DNA from: Holacanthus passer
Taxonomy: Eukaryota; Chordata; Actinopteri; Pomacanthidae
Length of the DNA stretch: 64,000 bases
Assembly: GCA_025331565.1 (NCBI GenBank)
Contig: JAFREQ010000067.1
Location: forward strand, 620,001 to 684,000
Reading direction: 5' to 3'
Every line of letters starts with the position of its first letter. Within the stretch, counting starts at the first letter, position 1. The translations under genes were made by a program, and so were the position numbers. A model generated the notes under the pieces. That model was not told where the DNA came from, ran no database searches, and saw only the letters and a program-made list of their open reading frames with translations. Of the stretch, positions 20,014-31,058 are shown one piece after another.

Positions 20014-20963
20014 CTGAATAGAGTAAGAAAAAGCTGCTTGTTTGTATATGCACCATCATAAATATGTGCAGCACAAAGTGAGAAAGTGGACTATGATGTG
20101 CAGCACAAACTCTGGAGGTTGTGCTTGTTGATATTCTCAAGGAGGGTGTGGCTTAGCTAAACATGCTAGCATATGATTCATTTATAAAACATGGTAAAAA
20201 TGATTCTGTGGAGAAACAACTTTTGCTAACTAAAACCACTTAAAAGCAAATTAGCACAAAGGTTAAAGCATATATTTCAAAAATATCCATGAATTGTAGC
20301 TAGGCTCAGTCCCCGGGGGGCTAATGCTAACACTTCTGCTAACACTTTTGCTAGCCAAGGAGTTCTGTATAGTGTTACCAACTTACAGTTAGCATGCAGC
20401 TAGCTTGAGCAATACGAGCTTCTGCTAGCATGCTAACAGGAATGCATTGAACGTTAGCACAGTTAGCAGCCGTTTATTTCACATTTATCGAGCTTCTATT
20501 TCAGCTCGTTTCTGTTCAGCTTTTACCAGCGTGTGTCGCCCACTTTCTTTTTGCTGTAATATTCGGCTGCAGTCCAAATTAATATTATAACACATATCGT
20601 TAATTAATAGTTAGGTTTGTAGCTGTGAGCCAGTTTGGAGGGAAATGTCTGCATGTTTTTTTTTACTTTCACTAACAAGTTTGTTGGCTCGATTTTAACC
20701 AAAATGTTGACATGAACATCTCCACAACTCTTCTTGCTTCTGTAACTGATTCCTAGATTGTTTATTAATAAGAATATTGATCGTATTAATGCCTGTATCT
20801 GGGTTGTGTGGCGAGCCTTGCAGACACTGACTCATTTTGTGAGCCCTCTGCAACACGGCCGCCATGATCTCTTTGTTGGGCTTTGTGCGGATATCAGGCA
20901 TAAATAAGTTCTCCGGGCAGCCATCTATCTGTTTAGCAAAACATCGGATGCGGATCCTCTTAC
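20014..20963 (-). other. Probable creb1 first intron with GCTAGC/GTTAGC motif field
   Basis: The first coding exon of creb1 is preceded by a good acceptor (CTCTATTCAG, exon edge at 20,013), so an upstream 5' UTR exon must exist. A strong donor (TGTCG then GTAAGA) lies at 20,963/20,964. Between them there is no gene. From about 20,150 to 20,470 the intron is crowded with GCTAGC, GCTAAC, GTTAGC and GCATGC words. Confidence 0.5.
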
Positions 20964-21190
20964 CGACACAGACTCGCTTCGTCACTCCCGGGTCTACGGA
21001 GCTCCACTTTTATTCAGGCCGACACGTAAGAGACCGCGTCAGGCTACACCTCCGCCGCGTCACCGGGAACAACAACACGGAGCCGAGGACTACGAGAGGG
21101 AGTCAGCTCTGCCGACGGGACACGAGTGGGGGCGGAGAGAGCCGGAGAGGCACGAAGGGCGCCGAGGAAACGAGGGCGGAATCACGGAGA
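20964..21190 (-). promoter_or_regulatory. Candidate creb1 5' UTR exon and CpG-rich promoter
   Basis: This is the CpG-densest short block near creb1. On the creb1 strand it ends in a consensus donor (TGTCG/GTAAGAG). It contains three CGTCA half cAMP-response elements in one orientation on the plus strand (20,980-20,984; 21,037-21,041; 21,058-21,062) and a GC box (GGGGCGGAG near 21,128-21,136). CREB1 promoters in mammals are known to carry CRE-type sites and to be autoregulated; that this holds here is an inference. The transcription start is not determined. Confidence 0.55.
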
Positions 21191-21252
21191 TTGCCGAGGA
21201 TGATGTCGTTGAACATAAACAGTTTTTTAAATCAATATTTATTTATTTTTTT

Positions 21253-21870
21253 GTTACGTTTAGACACACCGAACCTAAACATTTTCTTATTATTATTATT
21301 ATTGCTCTTGTTATGTTTAGATACATCGAACAAAAACCTAGAAGGTAAAAGTTTATGTCCTTATTTCACATGATTTTTTTTTAATACTCTGCATTTATTT
21401 TTCTTCGAAATTAATTAATTTAGCTATACATTTTAATGGTAAATCATATTTATTATCTCGACACCAATGAAAACACAACTTTATTTAGCCAGAAGACTTC
21501 CTTAAAAGTTCTATCTCTTATTAAACAGATGTTTTGATTCACACTTCCCCATTATGTCATGTTTATGTTTTTATCCACATTTATTTTTCTGAAAATGTTT
21601 CCCGTTATCACTGTGGTTAAAATGTATGTTCTTCTTACAGTTTAAGTTTTTAATGGGTCTGTACTTTTTTTTCTGAGAAAATTAGCGGTACATTTTAAGA
21701 GTGAATCATATTTATTATTTCTACACCAATTGAAACTTTATTTAGATAATTTTAAATATGATAGTCCAATCTCTTCTAAGTCAGATGTTAGTTTTGATTT
21801 AGAAAACATTTTAATTTTCCCTAAATATGAGGCACATTGTTGAGATGGTTTTAAAATTCATGGGCTGCAT
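21253..21870 (+). repeat. Degenerate AT-rich tandem duplication upstream of creb1
   Basis: Two diverged copies can be aligned by eye: 21,421-21,540 (TACATTTTAATGGTAAATCA, then ATATTTATTATCTCGACACC and ACTTTATTTAG) and 21,682-21,800 (TACATTTTAAGAGTGAATCA, ATATTTATTATTTCTACACC, ACTTTATTTAG), offset about 262 bp. A second, shorter pair is GTTACGTTTAGACACACCGA (from 21,253) and GTTATGTTTAGATACATCGA (from 21,309). There is no coding sequence. The origin (decayed satellite or transposon) is unknown. Confidence 0.65.
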
Positions 21871-22864
21871 TGCTAAAGTTGTACACACGGTGGCAGCAGA
21901 GTCCTTCTTTATTTCTTCCCATCATGACAGCACTGACTCTGCCCCATTATGTTATCTTTAGACCCATGTTTTTTCCCTGTCTGATATGATCTATGAATTA
22001 GATTAGTCTTAACTGTGATGCTGGCTTTGTACCACAAAAACCACATTGTGATTTCATTGAGAAAGCAGTGGGCTCCAGCCCTGTATTACTTATTATGTAC
22101 TATTTACAGCCCTTGTGATTCCCATTACATTTGCTTCTCCTTGGTTGTCGAATCTGGCCATAAAATGTACTCATTAACTCTGTCACTCGGTGCGTGTGAG
22201 GACTGGCGCCTGCAGGAGTGAAATGGGTTCTAAGCTGTGGCAGCTGGTCAAAATCCTGCAGGGAAAATGAGACTTCAGACCAATTTATGACCATCATCTC
22301 TATGTGCGAGGTCATTTCAGAGGTCTCTTAGTACACACAGGCGCAGACGCACAGATGTCAAACATACACATCTGCACCTATCGAATGATTGACTACACCA
22401 ACAACCAATCTTGTGTCCTGGATGATCAGGATGTGACAAAAACAATATTAAATTTTGCAAAAAATTCAAAGTGAAAAACATAATGAAACTCTCACAACAA
22501 ATACTATAAATATAAGTCACGAAGCAGTGATTGTATCTGTTCCTGAGTCCATGTCAGTGACGGGATTGGACATTGATTTCCCTTAATAATGACCACAAGC
22601 TAGGATAGTCTTAGCCAACCATAATTAGCCTGCATCCCTACATGGGAGGAGAGCTTTCATTAGTTATCACTCAGTGTGCACTTGGCTATGCAAGCTGTGC
22701 ACATTCAGATCATTTGCAGTGTTTCTAGGAAGATTAGCCCACAATTTATATGCCTGTTGTGCATATTTTGTCTATTTCTCATAGTTTTGCACGTATAGTG
22801 AGTTTTCGGGCAGATGGAGAGAAATAGCAGGGAACCATCGGGATATTAAAAATGAATGAGAATT

Positions 22865-23143
22865 TGATTAGGCGCTGATTATTTTCCATTATCGATTAAT
22901 CATGCTGATTATTTTCTCAATGAATTAATCCATAAATGTTTGAACCAACCATGAGCGCAAAAACAAAAGATACTCAATTAACTATTGTAAAAGGCTGAGA
23001 AAACCAGTGCAATATTCACATTTAAAAACTAGAAACACTATTTTTTGGCATTTTTGATTAAAGAATATTTTATTACCATACAATTATTAAAATTGCTGCC
23101 AGTTAATTTTCTGTGGATTGACTAATCTTCTCAGCTCTAAACT
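22865..23143 (+). repeat. Dispersed teleost repeat (CGATTAATC type), decayed
   Basis: The block begins with GATTATTTTCCATTATCGAT and TAATCATGCTGATTATTTTC, passes AAAGATACTCAATTAACTAT and TATTCACATTTAAAAACTAG, and ends GATTGACTAATCTTCTCAGC followed by TCTAAAC. I recognise this order as a widespread fish repeat that normally ends in CGATTAATCGTTGCAGCTCT. It is non-coding and about 280 bp; the edges are approximate. Confidence 0.7.
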
Positions 23144-25279
23144 TTGTATAAATACATATTAATTCATCTTTGTTCTGTCACTGAAACCCAAAGCCTTTCA
23201 CATTTGCTGTTGAAATCACATGAACGCACAAACACAATCAGACTATCCTTGCATTATTCACTTCTTTATCACGCCACCGTCTCGTTCTCTGAGCTCATAT
23301 CGACGTGGTCAGTGCGCCTGGTGATTAAAGCAAATTTCGGATTCTGACTGCTAATGCTGGTGAGTTCTGGCACAGAATATCTGATTGCAATTTTTTTTTT
23401 TTAACCAGAGAGCTCTGCAGCAACCACCCTGGCTGTAAATCACTGCTCAAACACCCACAAACAGCAGAGTAAAATGATGCCACAGACGTCCAAAATGGTG
23501 TAGGAGGAGGAGGATAGGAGTTTAATCTTCAGAATATGAAGTAGAGACCTGACTCCAATCCATAGCCCCTTCCTTTCTCCTTAAACCCAGCTGTCAAAGC
23601 CCCTGGCTTAACACAAGCCTCCAAAACCCCATCGACAGCAAACCCTATGACACTTTCTATTTCCCCAATTTTTTTGTGTTTTCATCTCTTCCTCTTTCTG
23701 TTTCCTTCTTTCTCTGTGTGACTGTTTTTAATCACACAGTCATATGAAAAATCATGACCCCGTCCAAATCATGATCCGAGGAGGCGCACGTAACAAGCAC
23801 CCCTCGGTGTCAGGCATGTCTGCTGCAATATTGAGTGTATTAATAACATGCCTGATATATTCTGTCAACATTGGCGGCGAATTTTAAACGCAGTCCTCAA
23901 TCAAACTGAGCGGAAATATCATACCTGCCACTCAAGCAGGGCATTGTGGGAGACGTCAGCTCATATGGGCCATGTGGCAGCGTCCGGAGATGAGAACATG
24001 AATATGGAGGGGGAAAAACATGCAGTGCATTTGAATACCACTGACCTTATATGCATGCTTTTCATCGTAGGTTGAATTACCTGAATCGCATATGAACCAG
24101 TGCACCTGGCTGGGGTTGCCATGGATACTGGGCCCCACAGTCTGTCTCCCTCTATCACGCACACACACATATGAGCGAGGTTCTCAAATCTGGAGATGGG
24201 AGTTTCACAGATATCCAGCAAAAAATATTGCGCCGTTGAGGTGCAGTATCAAGCTGCAGCTGCGAGGCAGGAGAGTTATCTAACACGCAGAGATTGTGCT
24301 GACCCAGACCTCGTGCTAATCTAGGCTGTAGGCAACACCGTGTATTGGGCGATCTCAATCAATCCGTCAAGGTGTCAGCTCCTCCCTCCCTCTCTATCTT
24401 TTCCTCCTGCAAGGATTTTTTCACCCGCTCCCCTCCCTTCCCCCCCTTTGCTACTTCCATTTGACCATTCTGTCTTTAACCCCTTTTACACTGGACGAAA
24501 AACCATCTGGCAAACATCTGGCTTTTGTCTTCAGTGTGAAAGGGCGAGAGAATGAGTTGGGTATTTAACGGCAGTGATGGAGCCATGACACCCAGGTTGA
24601 CACATTTATTTTCACCCCTTTTCCGATACAATGCTATGATGTAAACATTATTATTTCTTGTTTTTTACACAGTGCAATGCGACATTGTTCAGCTGACATT
24701 TAGATTGAAAGAGAAACTGAAGTAAAAGATATACAAGAGTACACATCATAGCATTGTCACTGGCCTCTGTGCTACTTTCTACTGTTCCATTTTATGGTGT
24801 TTTCATGATGTTGAACGTAACACAACAGAAAAAAACAAAAAAGGCAAACAATGAACCAACATGAAAAAACCTGCATATATGCACATTTTTAAAAAAAAAT
24901 CTTTCTTTACAATACTGTTCATTGAAAGAGTTATTGTTCCTCGTTCAGCCAAAGCTAACATGAAGCTTCAGTGGTCTGAGTTAGACAAATCCTGTGGCTA
25001 TGTTTCAAAGTTTTAATATGAATTGCCCTCTTTGTATTTCAGACAGTATTTCTGAACAGAGGGATGTGTTCAGGTCGGCAAATGTAGTTTTGTTCCTGAG
25101 ACATAAATGCAAATGCAAGAATCTCTTTGCACAGATCTGATGCACCGGATCGTATTAGCACCAATGTCGAGCTTGTTAAGTGGGTGAGGTTTTGCCCATG
25201 ATGTAACCAATCCATATTAAATACAGTTTTCATGTGAATATTTCATTCAGACAGACTTGAAAAAATGTGAAGCTCTTCT

Positions 25280-25683
25280 TTATTATATGCAAAAATAACC
25301 AGCATCATGTACTTAATACTCTTCAATCATCATACTATTCTTCTGTGTAGTCACTGTCCTTTCTTTCCAGCGCATATCAAATAATATGAACAAACACAAA
25401 TAACACCTCTTCCAGAAAACCCTCAGCAATAGTCTACTATAAACATGGCAGTGAAGGTTGCCAATTTCAGTTATTCATTTTAAGCACCATCTTGTTGCTC
25501 TCAGTCCAATTTTTCATGCTACTGCAGCATCTGTAATTTTCTTCTTTTGATTGCCAGGAGTTTGAAGCCGGTCTCCGGTGCTTCTTTATCGGCCGTGTTT
25601 GGCTTCACACAGGTAGACAAGCTCTTCCCACACTCGGCCGCGTTTGTCAAAGCAATTTGAGCTCCAGCTGAAGTCGTCTCGTC
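25280..25683 (-). other. Candidate 3'-terminal exon (partial, unidentified gene)
   Basis: On the minus strand a strong acceptor (TTTCTTGTTTCAG) is followed at 25,683 by 54 open codons and TAG (25,519-25,521), then about 235 bases of AT-rich sequence and an AATAAA signal at 25,280-25,285. Codon choice looks coding. The peptide begins DETTSAGAQIALTNAAECGK and ends FKLLAIKRRKLQMLQ. I do not recognise the family and found no matching upstream exon, so this may be chance or part of a lineage-specific transcript. Confidence 0.25.
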
Positions 25684-26435
25684 CTGAAACAAGAAACCAC
25701 AAGTGCGCGCCGATACTAGAATCTACCTTTTAAAGTGGGGTTCTGCAGAGAGCGATAACTGCTCGTTCAGGTATTCGCGCTGGAGGTGAAAAGTGGAGTA
25801 AAAATTTGATCGTCACGTAGGAAGTTCAACGTCAATGAACATCACATTTTCAAAAATACTGTGTGATCTCGGTCTCATTCACATGCATCAACATCAGCTC
25901 GATGTCAAAACATCAAAGGAAAAAAACATCCTCACACTTTAAGTACATTTTTCATATTTTAGCTTTTGATCTATGACTTTTTCCAGCTTGTTTTCTCCCC
26001 TAAACGAAAATCGACATTCAATCCCCCCTGTTGCCTTTTTTCTTTCAGCGAGCCGGTAGGAGGGCAAGACAGCGGCAAAGACAAAAACACACACATGATG
26101 GGCTAGATCGAGAGTGTGTGTTTGTGTGTGGACGTGCCGCGGCGCCCCGTCCCGTCATAACATGTCATTCTGGACACTATTACTCCCAACAGAGGCGGGC
26201 GCTGCAGCTCGGTGGCACCGAGCGTAAGGTCATCTGTCAAACGCAGAAGGCAAGTGTGTGTTTGTGTGTGTCCGTGCGAGAGCTGTATATCTTCTCCATC
26301 TCCACTCCTGTTTGTATGCGTGGTGTATTGTTTGTGTGTTTTTACAGGTAGCTTGAATATATTTCCGGTTGAACATATGTGTGTGGGTGTTGAGAGAGAG
26401 ATGTGCTGTTTATGTAAAGGGAAGCTGTCATTCAC

Positions 26436-26461
26436 TCACACACACACACACACACACACAC
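26436..26461 (+). repeat. (CA)n microsatellite
   Basis: About 13 uninterrupted CA units in non-coding DNA, directly visible. Confidence 0.95.
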
Positions 26462-29400
26462 TGTTACCGTACAAACCCTGCTCTCATCCCTCACCTCCTC
26501 TTGCTGCCGAGTTCAAAGGTTGCAATGGCTGCCAGCATCCCAGCGGGAACACGGCGAGCTCTGCCCTGGAGCCATCAGAGCGAGCGTGCTTGGCAGGTGG
26601 GGAGGAAACGGTGACCTTTGACCTGTCAAGGCTTTAGCAATGGAGACGAGGAGAGAGGGGGGTTTGCAGAACAGGGCTGCGCCGGGTTGTAAATTCAACT
26701 GATCCTCGGTGGAGATTGCCACAGGGTTGTGGGCGGAGTGACTCCTGAGCCCGGCGACTCGTGCCGGCTGCCTCCTGGATTTCAGAGGGGCCCTGGGCGA
26801 GAGAGATAGCCGCCCTCTAATCCGCCGAGTCTCTCTCACCTTGCCTCCTCCGTGTTTCGCAGATAGTGCATCTTTTGTGTCAGATCTTTGCAGCTGTCAC
26901 CGCCGCTGCTTGTAAGGATGATGGCGGCTTTGTGTGGGCTTGTGTGTATGTGTGTATGTGTGTAAAATGTGAGACAGAGGCACAGACAAATACACATAAA
27001 AAAACTGATAGATGTGAGAGGTGCTTTTACAACCCCCCCCCCCCAAACGAGAGAGAGAGAGTAAAGAACCCACGGGGCAGGGAATGTCGCAAATATCATG
27101 TAAATTTGAAGTATTTATTCTTGACAAGGAGTGTCAGGGCATTTGACAAATTCTCTGGTGAAGCTTATTCTAAAAATTGCTCCTTTTACAGGAATTATCC
27201 TTTTGATTAACAGCTGACCTTCAGTACAAAACTGAATTTCTTTTTGTCCATTTATTCGCTTTTTCAATTCGAATATCTTTTATCTATTGAGCACGCTCCG
27301 TCCAAGGTCAAAAACGAAACTTTCACGCTCAACAAAATTTCTTCTATTTTCAAAATTTATCTTGGGGATGCTGGAGCAAGTGAACAGTGTTATAATACTC
27401 ATTTTCATTCTGCACAGCTTGTAAGGTTGGAGCTTGACATAAATATCTACCTGAACAAGTATTGGGTCAAATATTCTACCGCTTACCTGACAGAATCCTA
27501 AAATAATGTTTTCCCTCATATTTATAAAAATCCATAATCTTGAGACATAAAATGAAGAAGAAAATGTTTTAAACTTTTTGCCCTCTTGACTGGGGGAAAT
27601 TTGCCTTTCTAATCATGTAGCATGCATTTTTAATGCTAAAGACTTGACACAGCACTCACTTAGCTGTCTCTCTCCAAAGTCAGAAGATGCAGAAATGTTT
27701 GTGTGGAGAAAGAGCAGCCAGTGTGTCCACGCCTGCGTATGCATACGGGAATAGAAGGGGACAGTCAGGAGAGGGGTTATTTACTGCGCGGCAGGCGACC
27801 TGTCCGTCCTCACGTCCAGCCCCGGCAGATTAAGATGCAGCCGCTGGCGGCTGCCAGAGCGGCCTGAGATTGATGGGGAACACAGGGGCCACAGAGGCCC
27901 CGCAGAATTCTGAGCAGAGCCTGTGGGTACGGAGCCGCCATGCTGCCAGCAGACAGCAGCTCCTCTCTCCTCTCTCTCGTCACCCTTTTTTCTGTCTTTT
28001 TTCTGACTTTTCTTTATCGCTCTGTTGCTCTTTCTGGCATTTTTCTCTCTCTGTCACTCTGCGGCTTTCTGCATCCCTGTATTTCTGCCTCTCTGTCACT
28101 CTATCGCCCCACTGCGCCCCCCCCCAACCAGTCTTGGAGCCCCCCCCCCCAGAAGACGCTGTCTCAGCAGCTTTAGCAGATTTGGATGTCATGAAACTGC
28201 AGGTGTGTCAGCATGTGTGTGTGTGTGTGTGTGAATGGGAGTGGGTAGGAATATGCTCTCAATAAATAATCTTCTGGTTAATGGGTAGCAGGAAAGTTAA
28301 CTGAGAGACGGTTGCCTTCGTGAGTGCTTTCTGAGTGCTAACACGGATCGATGGCAGCCTCTAAGTCGTCTGCACAGCTGACGAATTTCAGCTGAAGGAA
28401 GAAAATAGCAATTATCATTTTGTCAACATCTGCATGTGTGTTTGTACTCGCTGGTTGTTTCAAAATGATTCTTATGTTGCAGTGATGGAAGGGGGAAAAG
28501 ATGAGGATGGAAGATGGATGCTTGTGTGTGTGTGTGTGTGTGTGTGTCTGCTGAACAAACTGCACTGGCAGGGTTTTTGTTGGAGTCCCCAGGGCAGAAG
28601 ACGCATGAGTCAGCGGCCAGTAGGATTTATAGCCAATTGATTAAATTAGCATTTGTTCTGCTAGTGGGGCAGCAGCCTGTCAGTATAAACATACACTGAA
28701 ACACACACACACACACACACACACTCCCACGTGGGCAAACAAACATGCACCTGTACACCGACTGCAGTTAAGGAACGCACAGCGCGAGAAACAAGACAAT
28801 GAGGAAAGAAAAAAAAAACCTCCACCAAGAAGCAGGAGACAATTAGCAATGATGTCAATAAGTCAACATGATTAACATCAGGATCACTGGGATGTAAATA
28901 CTGGAAGAAACACTGCACTCCCACAAGCCTCCTTCCTAAGCAGCTCCTTCATGCGATACAGCGAGTGAGCAAGGGGGTCGCACACACCGGGCTTGCTGAC
29001 AAGCCTTTTTTATGACATTCATCAAAGCCATCTGCCATTTTCCGCTCAATTAATTTGTTATGGGAAGTGGGATCAATTAAGTGCGCACTGTAATGGCTTT
29101 ATATCCTTGTTTCCCTTTTATAGCCCAATATTTTCTGTGCTCCACTCTGGCATGAAAAGGCGAAATCGATATCCCCAGCTATTTTCCCCTCCCGTGGACT
29201 AATTTGTTTTTGCCACTCTCTTCCTGGCATGATAAACTGGCTGTAATGAGGGGTTAGGGCGAGGGGACAGACTAAACATAAACCCGCACTGGAGCCAACG
29301 AGCGAACCGGCCGCGCTCTTTCCACCGGATCCAAGAGGCTACGGAGTCTAATCTGCCGAGATCTCATTTGGATGTCAGGCCTGACGTTGTGTAGTAGTAT

Positions 29401-30718
29401 CAAGAGGGATTGACCTTCGACCTGTTATCATCCGACAAATTGGTCACCCGCAGACAGTGAGTGGCTTAGGAGGCGGCGATGATAAGGACAATGGGTGGCT
29501 CGTGCGGGACGGTTTGACAGCGACGGGTGGAGGCGGGTAACGCCATTAGTACAAGTGTCACGAGCCGCCGGTGTGCTCGCCTCGCTCACCTCGACCCCTG
29601 CGATGTATTGATCACTTCCCCATTAAGCCTGCTGATGGGCTTGATGATATGATGGAGAAGCTGGGGGGGAGGTGGGTGTGTTTAAGTGTGTGCATGTGCA
29701 TGACTTCAGAGCAGGTGGAGGGACCATCATTACTCCTGGAGCAGGCCTGATGACATTGCCATATTGATTTTGACATCATCTGGTTGGGATGTGCTTTAGA
29801 GGCCGGGTCTTAAACCGAGGCAACCAGAGTGTCACCTTGTTTGTGTCAGCAGGCTCGAGGGGCCACCGAGGTCCCGATTGTACCTCCATGAGCTTAGTGT
29901 TGCTATGTTAAAGCTGAGGCTGCGTCAAAGTCTTATTAAAGTTTGAGTGACTGAGTGGAGGTGAATGAAATTTTGTTTATGCTGTTTGCAGAACTGAAAA
30001 TTTGCACACATCACGAACACTCTACATACAGGGATTATTTCTTTGGAAGAAATGCCGAGTCTCAAAGTGACAAATAGACTCCAAGTTAAACTAATGAGAT
30101 GAATTTTGAGGCGTAGAGGTTTTGATCTTCTCTTCCCATTCTTGGCAGTAAAACAGATAAGTGCACTTCCCAAAATGTCCTTTAATTGAGTTCATACTGC
30201 TTCATACAACACATTTAAAATGAGCTTGATTTCTTGAATGATTTAGTTTAGTTTCAATGAGAATTTAAAAAATAATACAAGTGTACTGTTATTTTCTTAC
30301 CCCGACATAATGAGGAGCTTCAATAAGAATGGTCAAAATTATTGCAGAAGATGTGGAGATTTCCTGGGTTTCATCATCATTTGTATGAGTCAATCCCCCA
30401 AAATTCCCCTGGATCCTGAATTTCCCATAATGCAATAGAGCCCAACACTTTCAAACTCCATGTCCTCGGGCTTTTCTGTTCAAACCCCGGAAAATGTTGT
30501 TTCAAATCTTAAGCATTTCACGACAACATCAAATATTCATGGGTAAGTAAACAACAAAAAAGTTTGAGAAACATCCTAAATTAGTTTTTACTTTAATAGA
30601 TTTTGATTTAAATGTTATACATATAAGTAAAGTCATCTTACTGTCCCTCTTTAATACCTATGAAAAGTGTGCTGCTTCCAATATGCTGCTGCAGGGCTGC
30701 CTTCCACCCGAGAGGTCA

Positions 30719-31058
30719 CAGCTTCCCATTGTTTTCAAAAGTGCATTAAAGCAGTTGTTGCTGCACTGGCAAACCCAATTCATCATTTGATGGACGATGA
30801 CCCTGTTAATTTGACCAAACATGGCTTTGTAGCTCCATAAAGCCAAAATCATTTCATTTGTATTGAAAGTTGCTCCATTCCACTGGAACTGAAAGTGCGG
30901 AAATCAATGCCCGTCTCCGCCTGAATTTGCCTGCCACTCCGCCTTAAGTTTTTGTTTTGACACTTCATTGCAGCCAGAAGAAGTATGTAACAGTGCAGCG
31001 TAATAGAAAACATGAAAACGGTGGCCATTAATGGATTTTTGAAAACAATGGGAGGCTG
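30719..31058. repeat. Inverted repeat bounding about 340 bp
   Basis: TCCCATTGTTTTCAAAA at 30,724-30,740 is the exact reverse complement of TTTTGAAAACAATGGGA at 31,037-31,053. The match extends outwards by five more positions with one mismatch (to 30,719 and 31,058). The spacer is about 296 bp and has no coding capacity. This could be the terminal repeats of a small non-autonomous element or a chance palindrome; target-site duplications are not obvious. Confidence 0.6.

Larger units (their letters stand above)
23144..28000. other. Gene-desert segment with regulatory-looking blocks
   Basis: No complete gene is seen. Unique blocks with retained CpGs that look conserved are at about 23,750-24,090 and 27,780-27,930. 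A candidate terminal exon on the minus strand is listed separately at 25,519-25,683. A (CA)n run lies at 26,436-26,461, and a C-run followed by (GA)n at about 27,031-27,060. The open frames of 108-141 codons at 26.1-26.8 kb overlap (TG)n/(CA)n tracts and have no domain; I regard them as chance. Confidence 0.5.

Noticed and set aside
20695..20985. 96-codon open frame on the minus strand near the creb1 promoter
   Set aside because: It runs across the probable exon 1/intron 1 donor and does not match the CREB1 N terminus, which begins at 20,006.
20864..21373. 169-codon open frame on the plus strand over the creb1 promoter
   Set aside because: Arg-rich because of CpG composition; antisense to the creb1 promoter and without a domain.
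26031..26839. Overlapping open frames of 106-141 codons
   Set aside because: They read through (TG)n/(CA)n tracts, giving Cys/Val and Thr/His runs; not coding-like.
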